In this document: piece after piece, positions 59,025 through 64,000 of the stretch
How the letters are laid out: the number at the start of each line of letters is the position of its first letter
Numbering within the stretch: the stretch's first letter is position 1
Origin: UBA4416 sp038327195
Lineage (GTDB): Bacteria; Bacteroidota; Bacteroidia; B-17B0; Aurantibacillaceae
Reading direction: 5' to 3'
Assembly (NCBI GenBank): GCA_038327195.1
Contig: JBBQKU010000009.1
Coordinates: 1 to 64,000, forward strand
DNA length: 64,000 nt
The notes under the pieces: generated by a model
What the model was told of the DNA's origin: nothing
The model's database searches: none
The model's input: only the letters and a program-made list of their open reading frames with translations
Position numbers and translations under genes: made by a program

Positions 59025-59211
59025 ATTTGTGGACTCAAAGGTAATATAATTGTTAATATCTCAAATAGTAAAAACGAGTGGTTTTCGAGATTATTAATTT
59101 TCTTAAAAAGCTAAAATCTCTTTAAAATTAGCTGTTCTAATCGATTAGTATTGGGTGATGTATAACAATTATTATTCGAATAATTATTAACATGAGTTTT
59201 AATTTTCAACA

Positions 59212-59250
59212 AAAGTGGTAAAAAATGGCATAAAGTGGTAATAAGTGGTA
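59212..59250 (+). promoter_or_regulatory. MraZ box: four direct repeats of TGGTA-like motif at 10-bp period
   Basis: TGG triplets begin at 59216, 59226, 59236 and 59246, exactly 10 bp apart, in the context AAGTGGTA (the second copy is ATGGCA). MraZ rings bind such tandem repeats upstream of their own gene. They lie 10 bp before a -7-like element, so binding would block or contact RNA polymerase. Confidence 0.75.
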
Positions 59251-59259
59251 AAATTTTGA

Positions 59260-59267
59260 TATTTTTG
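59260..59267 (+). promoter_or_regulatory. Candidate -7 element TATTTTTG of the dcw promoter
   Basis: TAnnTTTG match 24 bp before the mraZ start and directly downstream of the MraZ box. The -33 position falls in the repeats. Confidence 0.45.
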
Positions 59268-59291
59268 ACACAATTCTAACCAAAACCACTG

Positions 59292-59762
59292 ATGTCGAGC
59301 CTTATAGGAGAATTTGATTGTAAAGTAGATGCGAAAGGGCGTTTTATGTTTCCTATTAATTTAAGGAAACAGCTAGATGTTGCTTTTGATCAGGGGTTTG
59401 TAATAAACAGAAATCTTCACCAAAAATGCTTAGTGCTTTATCCAATTGTAGAATGGAATAAATTAAATAAGAAATTAAGTAAACTAAACAGGCTTATAAA
59501 AGCTAACGATGTATTTGTTAGAAAATTTACAGGCGGTGCAACTGGCGCTGATGCCGATACAACAGGAAGGGTTTTATTACCTAAGTCACTTGTTGATTAT
59601 GCTGGTATTGGAACTGATATTAAAATTTTAGGCAGTAATAACGTTATTGAAATTTGGGATAAAAATTTATACGATCAATTCTTAACTCAAGATATAGACA
59701 TCGAAAAATTAGCGCAAGACGTTTTAGGGAATTTAAATTTTAATGATGGAGATGATGACTAG
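59292..59762 (+). CDS. mraZ: Transcriptional regulator MraZ
   Basis: 156 aa with two SpoVT/AbrB-like swapped-hairpin halves: IGEFDCKVDAKGRFMFPINLRKQL in the first and GATGADADTTGRVLLPKSLVDYAGI in the second. MraZ forms a ring that binds its own upstream repeats and sets dcw expression. First gene of the cell-division cluster, as in most bacteria. Its 3' end overlaps the rsmH start by 20 bp. Acidic end (DGDDD). Confidence 0.95.
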   Translation: MSSLIGEFDCKVDAKGRFMFPINLRKQLDVAFDQGFVINRNLHQKCLVLYPIVEWNKLNKKLSKLNRLIKANDVFVRKFTGGATGADADTTGRVLLPKSLVDYAGIGTDIKILGSNNVIEIWDKNLYDQFLTQDIDIEKLAQDVLGNLNFNDGDDD

Positions 59763-60663
59763 AGCGTATCATGTTCCCGTTCTTTTACAGCCTTGTATAA
59801 CAAATTTAAACATTAAGCCCAACGGCATTTATGTTGATTTAACTTTTGGAGGTGGCGGACACTCAAAAGAAATTCTGAAACATTTATCAAAAGATGGGAA
59901 ACTTTTTGCATTTGATCAGGATGAAGATGCGAAGGCTAATATTCCAGATGATAAACGTTTGACTTTTATCCCACATAATTTCAGATACATTTCTAATTAT
60001 TTAAAATTATATGGCATTACTCAAGTTGACGGTATATTAGGTGATTTGGGAGTTTCTTCTCATCAATTTGATAAAGGTGAACGAGGGTTTTCAATCCGTT
60101 TTGATGCGGACTTAGATATGAGAATGAATCAAAAAAGTCTTTTAACAGCTCATAAGGTTTTAAATACATATGATGTGAAACAACTTACAAATATGTTCAG
60201 AGAATATGGTGAAGTTGATAACGCTTTCAAGCTTGCTAATATTATTGTTGAAAACAGGCCAAATGGATTAATTGAAAGTACAGCGCAATTTAATGAAGTT
60301 ATTATAAGATGCACGCCTAAGTTTGAAGCAAATCGCTATTTAGCAAAAGTATATCAAGCTATTCGAATTGAGGTAAATCAAGAAATGGAGGCATTAAAAG
60401 AATGTTTAACACAATGCTATAGTTTGCTCAAACCGAATGCAACCTTAGTTATTATGAGTTATCATAGTTTGGAAGATAGATTAGTTAAAAATTTGATTCG
60501 CTCTGGGAATGTTGAAGGCATTGAAGAAAAGGATATTGTTTTTGGTACAGTGAAAAAGTATTTTAAATCATTAACGAATAAACCAATTGTTCCTAGTGCT
60601 GAAGAAATTGAAGAAAATTCAAGAGCTAGAAGTGCAAAATTGAGAGTAGCGATTAAATTATAA
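59743..60663 (+). CDS. rsmH: 16S rRNA (cytosine-1402 N4)-methyltransferase
   Basis: 306 aa by the first ATG; ATGs at 59746, 59752 and 59755 are also possible (the last gives MTRAYHVPVLLQ, the family's usual start). SAM site YVDLTFGGGGHSKEIL, then DGILGDLGVSSHQFD with GFS, and the conserved end VIMSYHSLEDRLVK and NSRARSAKLRVA. It methylates C1402 of 16S rRNA in the decoding centre. Overlaps mraZ and is followed without gap by the ftsL-like gene. Confidence 0.96.
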   Translation: MMEMMTRAYHVPVLLQPCITNLNIKPNGIYVDLTFGGGGHSKEILKHLSKDGKLFAFDQDEDAKANIPDDKRLTFIPHNFRYISNYLKLYGITQVDGILGDLGVSSHQFDKGERGFSIRFDADLDMRMNQKSLLTAHKVLNTYDVKQLTNMFREYGEVDNAFKLANIIVENRPNGLIESTAQFNEVIIRCTPKFEANRYLAKVYQAIRIEVNQEMEALKECLTQCYSLLKPNATLVIMSYHSLEDRLVKNLIRSGNVEGIEEKDIVFGTVKKYFKSLTNKPIVPSAEEIEENSRARSAKLRVAIKL

Positions 60664-61104
60664 ATGGCAAATAAATTTAGAGATAAACCAATACAAACTG
60701 AAGTTGAAGAGCTTGAAGCGTTAGACTCTATTATTGAAGAACAGCCTATTGAAGAAAAACCTAAACGACAAGGAAAAAAAGGTGTATTAGCGAAAGGTTT
60801 ATCAAAAGTATTTGGAGGTTCTTTTTTGAGTAATGACAAGGCTGTTGAGATGATTCCGTTCATTTTATTTTTAGGAGTAATCGCTATTTTTTATATAGCC
60901 AATGGATATTATGCTGATGACAAAATTAGAGAGGTTAATAAAACAAGTAACGAAATAAAAGAATTACGAACAGAATATATTTCATCTAAATCAGATTTAA
61001 TGTTTGTGAGTAAACAAAGTGAAATTGCAAAACGGGTTGAAAAATTAGGATTAAAGGAGCCAGTTGTTGCGCCTATGAAAATTGAGATTGATACAATAAA
61101 ATAA
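60664..61104 (+). CDS. FtsL-like divisome protein
   Basis: 146 aa; starts right after the rsmH stop. An acidic N-terminal tail (about 60 residues), a single span (MIPFILFLGVIAIFYIANGYY, about 62-82), then a short periplasmic coiled coil (REVNKTSNEIKELRTEY...) and a final hydrophobic stretch (VEKLGLKEPVVAPMKIEID). This is the FtsL/DivIC-like layout that links the FtsQ-FtsW-FtsI septal complex. Sequence identity to FtsL is always low, so position in the operon is the main argument. It is 3 bp before ftsI. Confidence 0.8.
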   Translation: MANKFRDKPIQTEVEELEALDSIIEEQPIEEKPKRQGKKGVLAKGLSKVFGGSFLSNDKAVEMIPFILFLGVIAIFYIANGYYADDKIREVNKTSNEIKELRTEYISSKSDLMFVSKQSEIAKRVEKLGLKEPVVAPMKIEIDTIK

Positions 61105-61107
61105 AAA

Positions 61108-63258
61108 TTGGAAAATAAAAAGGACATATTATCACGTACTTACATTGTATACATAATGCTTTGTGTGTTTGCTATATCTATTTTATATAAGATGTGTGTT
61201 ATTCAATTTAAAGAAGGAGAACATTGGAAAGCAAAAGCCGAAGCTTTAACAACCGATTTAAAAACAATTGATGCGGTTCGTGGAAATATATTTGACGAAA
61301 ACGGTAATTTACTTGCAACCTCATTACCATATTACGAAGTTGCTGTAGATATTAATGCGCCTTCAATTGATAAAAAATTATTTGAAAGTAAAATTGATTC
61401 ATTAAGTTTTATGCTTGCAAATTTATTTAAAGATAAATCTGCCAATGCTTATACAAAGTTATTGCGTAAAGCGCGAAAGCAAGGCGATAGATATGTTGTT
61501 TTAAAAAGGAATGTATCTTATAAAGATTTAAAAACACTTAAAACGTTTCCGATTTTTAAAAGAGGAAAACGTGGTGGCTTAGTAACTCTCCAAACAAATA
61601 AACGTGAGCGTCCATTTCAAATGTTAGCGGCCCGTACAATTGGTATGAGTAGAGAAGGAGTAAAGCCAGTTGGTTTAGAAGGTGCTTATGATTCTATTTT
61701 AAAAGGAATAAGCGGACAACGATTAATGCAAAAAATAGCTGGCGATGTTTGGCGACCAATTAATGATGAGAATGAAGTTGAACCAAAAGATGGAAGTGAT
61801 TTATATACAACCATCGATATTAATATTCAAGATGTGGCTGAAAATGCCCTATTAAAAACATTGATAAAAAATAACGCTTCACATGGTTGTGCTATTTTAA
61901 TGGAAGTAAAAACGGGTAAAATAAAAGCGATTGCAAACTTAGCGCGTGATGGTAAAGACTCAACAGGCTCTTATTCTGAAAATTTAAATTATGCAATTGG
62001 ATATGCAACAGAACCAGGCTCTACATTTAAGTTAGCATCTTACCTTGCTGTAATTGATGATTATGATTTGAGTTTAGAAGAAAAAATTCAAGTTGGAAAC
62101 GGAGAGGTTACTTATTATAACAAAACAATCAAAGATTCTCATGCTCCAGAATCTTCTACTTTAACTTTACAACGTGCTTTTGAGGTTTCATCTAATTGTG
62201 CTGCGGCAAAAACAATAATGAAATATTATTCAAAAGATCCACAAAAATATGTGGATAAAATTAATTCATTTCATTTAAATGAAAAGCTTGGCTTGTCAAT
62301 TCCTGGTGAAGCATCACCATTAATAAAGCAACCCAAAAGTAAAGATTGGTCTGGTTTAACGCTTCCACAAATGAGCTACGGATACGAAACCTTAATTACT
62401 CCATTGCAAATTCTTACACTATATAATGCAATTGCAAATAATGGAAAAATGATTCGCCCAAGATTTGAAGATGAAATAAAAAGAAATGGAGTAACTGTAA
62501 AAAAATTCAAAACCGAAGTTATTAGTGAGCAAATAGTAAAACAGTCTACAGTTAATAAAGCTAAAAAAATGTTAGAAGGAGTTGTGTTAAATGGAAGCGG
62601 TAAAGGATTAAATATTACTGCATTTAAAGTTGGAGGTAAAACAGGAACTGCTCAAATTGCAAATGTTGGCGGGAAAAAAGTTGCTGGACAAACTTCTTAT
62701 GGTTATGCTGGTGAAAGAAAATACCAAGCATCATTTGTTGGATATTTTCCTGCAGATAATCCATTGTATACATGCATTGTTGTTATTAACGCTCCAAGTA
62801 ATGGAATATATTATGGTGGTTTAGTTGCCGGACCAGTATTTAAAGAAATTGCCGAAAAAGTGTATTCTACTAGTTTGGATTTTATTCAACCATTAAATAA
62901 TAAGAAAAATTTATTGACATCTGCACCATCTTCCATTAAATCTAATAAAGATGAATTAGCGTCGATTTACAAAACATTTAATCTGCCAACTACCAAAATG
63001 TATTCAGAAAGCGTTACATCATCTCAAATTAAAATTGTAAAAGCATATGAAACAATTGAAGGCTCAAATTTAGAAAGCCAATTAAAGAAAGGAATTGTTC
63101 CAAATTTAAATGGGTTATCAGCTAAAGATGCTTTGTTTTTGCTTGAAAACAGTGGTTTTAACGTAACCTTATTCGGAATGGGTTCAGTAAAGAAACAATC
63201 TTTAGAGGTTGGAAAAAAATTTAATAAAGGAGATAAAATAACATTGATACTAAGCTAA
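61108..63258 (+). CDS. ftsI: Peptidoglycan D,D-transpeptidase FtsI (PBP3) with PASTA domain
   Basis: 716 aa from a TTG at 61108. One N-terminal span (about 12-33), dimerisation domain (AVRGNIFDENGNLLATS), transpeptidase with S305-TFK308 in EPGSTFKL, S361-SN, and K511-TGT in GGKTGTAQIAN. The last 70 residues form one PASTA domain (VPNLNGLSAKDALFLLENSGF...). It crosslinks septal peptidoglycan and is the target of beta-lactams. Between the ftsL-like gene and murE; the intervening sequence to murE is 77 bp. Confidence 0.95.
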   Translation: MENKKDILSRTYIVYIMLCVFAISILYKMCVIQFKEGEHWKAKAEALTTDLKTIDAVRGNIFDENGNLLATSLPYYEVAVDINAPSIDKKLFESKIDSLSFMLANLFKDKSANAYTKLLRKARKQGDRYVVLKRNVSYKDLKTLKTFPIFKRGKRGGLVTLQTNKRERPFQMLAARTIGMSREGVKPVGLEGAYDSILKGISGQRLMQKIAGDVWRPINDENEVEPKDGSDLYTTIDINIQDVAENALLKTLIKNNASHGCAILMEVKTGKIKAIANLARDGKDSTGSYSENLNYAIGYATEPGSTFKLASYLAVIDDYDLSLEEKIQVGNGEVTYYNKTIKDSHAPESSTLTLQRAFEVSSNCAAAKTIMKYYSKDPQKYVDKINSFHLNEKLGLSIPGEASPLIKQPKSKDWSGLTLPQMSYGYETLITPLQILTLYNAIANNGKMIRPRFEDEIKRNGVTVKKFKTEVISEQIVKQSTVNKAKKMLEGVVLNGSGKGLNITAFKVGGKTGTAQIANVGGKKVAGQTSYGYAGERKYQASFVGYFPADNPLYTCIVVINAPSNGIYYGGLVAGPVFKEIAEKVYSTSLDFIQPLNNKKNLLTSAPSSIKSNKDELASIYKTFNLPTTKMYSESVTSSQIKIVKAYETIEGSNLESQLKKGIVPNLNGLSAKDALFLLENSGFNVTLFGMGSVKKQSLEVGKKFNKGDKITLILS

Positions 63259-63335
63259 ACAAAAGTTGTTAGAATAAAGTTTTTAGTTGTTGGATTTTAG
63301 ACAACCAAAAATAAAACTCAAACAAAAAATATAAA

Positions 63336-64000
63336 ATGAAATTATTAAGCGACATATTATATAAAACACGATTGGAAGAAATTGTTGGATCAACTAATCT
63401 TGCAATTTCATCAGTTACTTTTGATTCTCGTCAAGTAAAAAAAGATTCATTATTTATTGCTAAAATTGGCGTTACCGTTGATGGTCATAATTATATTGAT
63501 AAGGCAATCGAAATGGGTGCTGCCGCTATTGTTTGCGAAAAGTTACCTGCAAATATTAACGATAATATCACATATATAAAAGTTTTAAATTCTTCTGAAT
63601 CTCTTGGATATATAGCTTGCAATTTTTACGATAATCCTTCTGAAAAATTAAAACTTATTGGTATAACTGGAACAAATGGTAAAACCACTACAGTTACTTT
63701 ATTATTTAATTTATTTAGAGGTTTAGGTTACAATGTTGGTTTACTTTCTACCGTTGAAAATAAAATTAATAATACTGTAATTCCTTCAACACATACAACA
63801 CCTGATGCATTGGCATTAAATGAGTTATTGAACATGATGGTTGAGCAAGGATGTCAATATGCATTTATGGAAGTTAGTTCTCATGCTATTGTTCAACATC
63901 GTATTACTGGTCTTCACTTTACAGGCGGTGCTTTTTCAAATATCACTCACGACCATTTAGATTATCATAAAACATTTGATGAATATATAAAAGCCAAAAA
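63336..64000 (+). CDS. murE: UDP-N-acetylmuramoyl-L-alanyl-D-glutamate-2,6-diaminopimelate ligase (partial)
   Basis: Starts at the ATG at 63336 (MKLLSDILYKTRLEEIVGSTN) and runs off the window. N-terminal domain with VTFDSRQVKKDSLFIAKIGVTVDGHNYI, ATP loop GITGTNGKTTTVTLL near residue 110, then FMEVSSHAIVQHRI and FSNITHDHLDYHKT. It adds the third amino acid of the peptidoglycan stem, in the cytoplasm. About 221 of roughly 490 residues are in the window. Specificity (diaminopimelate) is expected but its motif is beyond the window. Confidence 0.95.
   Translation, partial: MKLLSDILYKTRLEEIVGSTNLAISSVTFDSRQVKKDSLFIAKIGVTVDGHNYIDKAIEMGAAAIVCEKLPANINDNITYIKVLNSSESLGYIACNFYDNPSEKLKLIGITGTNGKTTTVTLLFNLFRGLGYNVGLLSTVENKINNTVIPSTHTTPDALALNELLNMMVEQGCQYAFMEVSSHAIVQHRITGLHFTGGAFSNITHDHLDYHKTFDEYIKAK

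Overview
The window is AT-rich chromosomal DNA from a member of the Bacteroidota. The evidence is three very large secreted proteins with type IX secretion (T9SS) sorting domains (two type B gliding-motility C-termini, one type A), Bacteroidota-style TAnnTTTG promoter elements, and a dcw cluster (mraZ-rsmH-ftsL-like-ftsI-murE) with no other phylum-specific genes. I cannot assign a genus.

Layout. 1-2.96 kb: a truncated S41-type peptidase, an HxlR regulator and a divergent quinone-oxidoreductase/cupin pair. 3.2-4.3 kb: small membrane proteins. 4.3-9.8 kb: two secreted T9SS clients. 10.4-11.5 kb: two response regulators, followed by a gene-free stretch with a strong nested inverted repeat (11571-11681). 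12.0-23.4 kb: an accessory operon-like block of small proteins: a holin-like protein, an LEA-like protein, a transglutaminase-like protein, three all-beta proteins, a GH73 glucosaminidase, an HExxH zincin of the polyvalent-protein type and several proteins with terminal hydrophobic segments. It reads like a particle or cell-entry module, but no portal, terminase, tail gene or packaging ATPase is visible. 23.5-26.6 kb: four leftward genes of unknown function that look like accessory or defence cargo. 26.6-30.1 kb: a helically phased repeat array, a MerR-like regulator, a small gene and a large serine recombinase whose reading frame runs through the terminator and into the antisense strand of tRNA-Leu(UAG). 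I infer that roughly 12-30 kb is an integrated mobile element at that tRNA.

30.2-39.8 kb: a giant T9SS type B repeat protein, two paralogous multi-membrane TPR proteins resembling TMTC/GT-C glycosyltransferases, and a small secreted protein.

39.97-58.1 kb: what I read as a biosynthetic locus. The rightward operon encodes KAS III, ACP, KAS III, SDR, GT2 and GNAT. The leftward operon encodes MBOAT-SGNH, carrier protein, adenylation enzyme, acyl-CoA-dehydrogenase-like enzyme and a WxWxIP flavin-dependent halogenase-like enzyme. Adenylation plus carrier plus dehydrogenase is the known route from proline to pyrrolyl-2-carboxyl carrier protein; with a halogenase it matches the pyoluteorin Plt logic, and the extra ACP plus KAS III matches the CloN1/CloN2 shuttle of aminocoumarins. 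Around it are three Asp/Asn beta-hydroxylase-like dioxygenases, three sulfotransferases and a cation/proton antiporter. Product and substrate are inferred, not shown.

58.2-64 kb: a PlsC-like acyltransferase and the start of the dcw cluster, with a clear four-repeat MraZ box upstream of mraZ; murE is cut by the window end.
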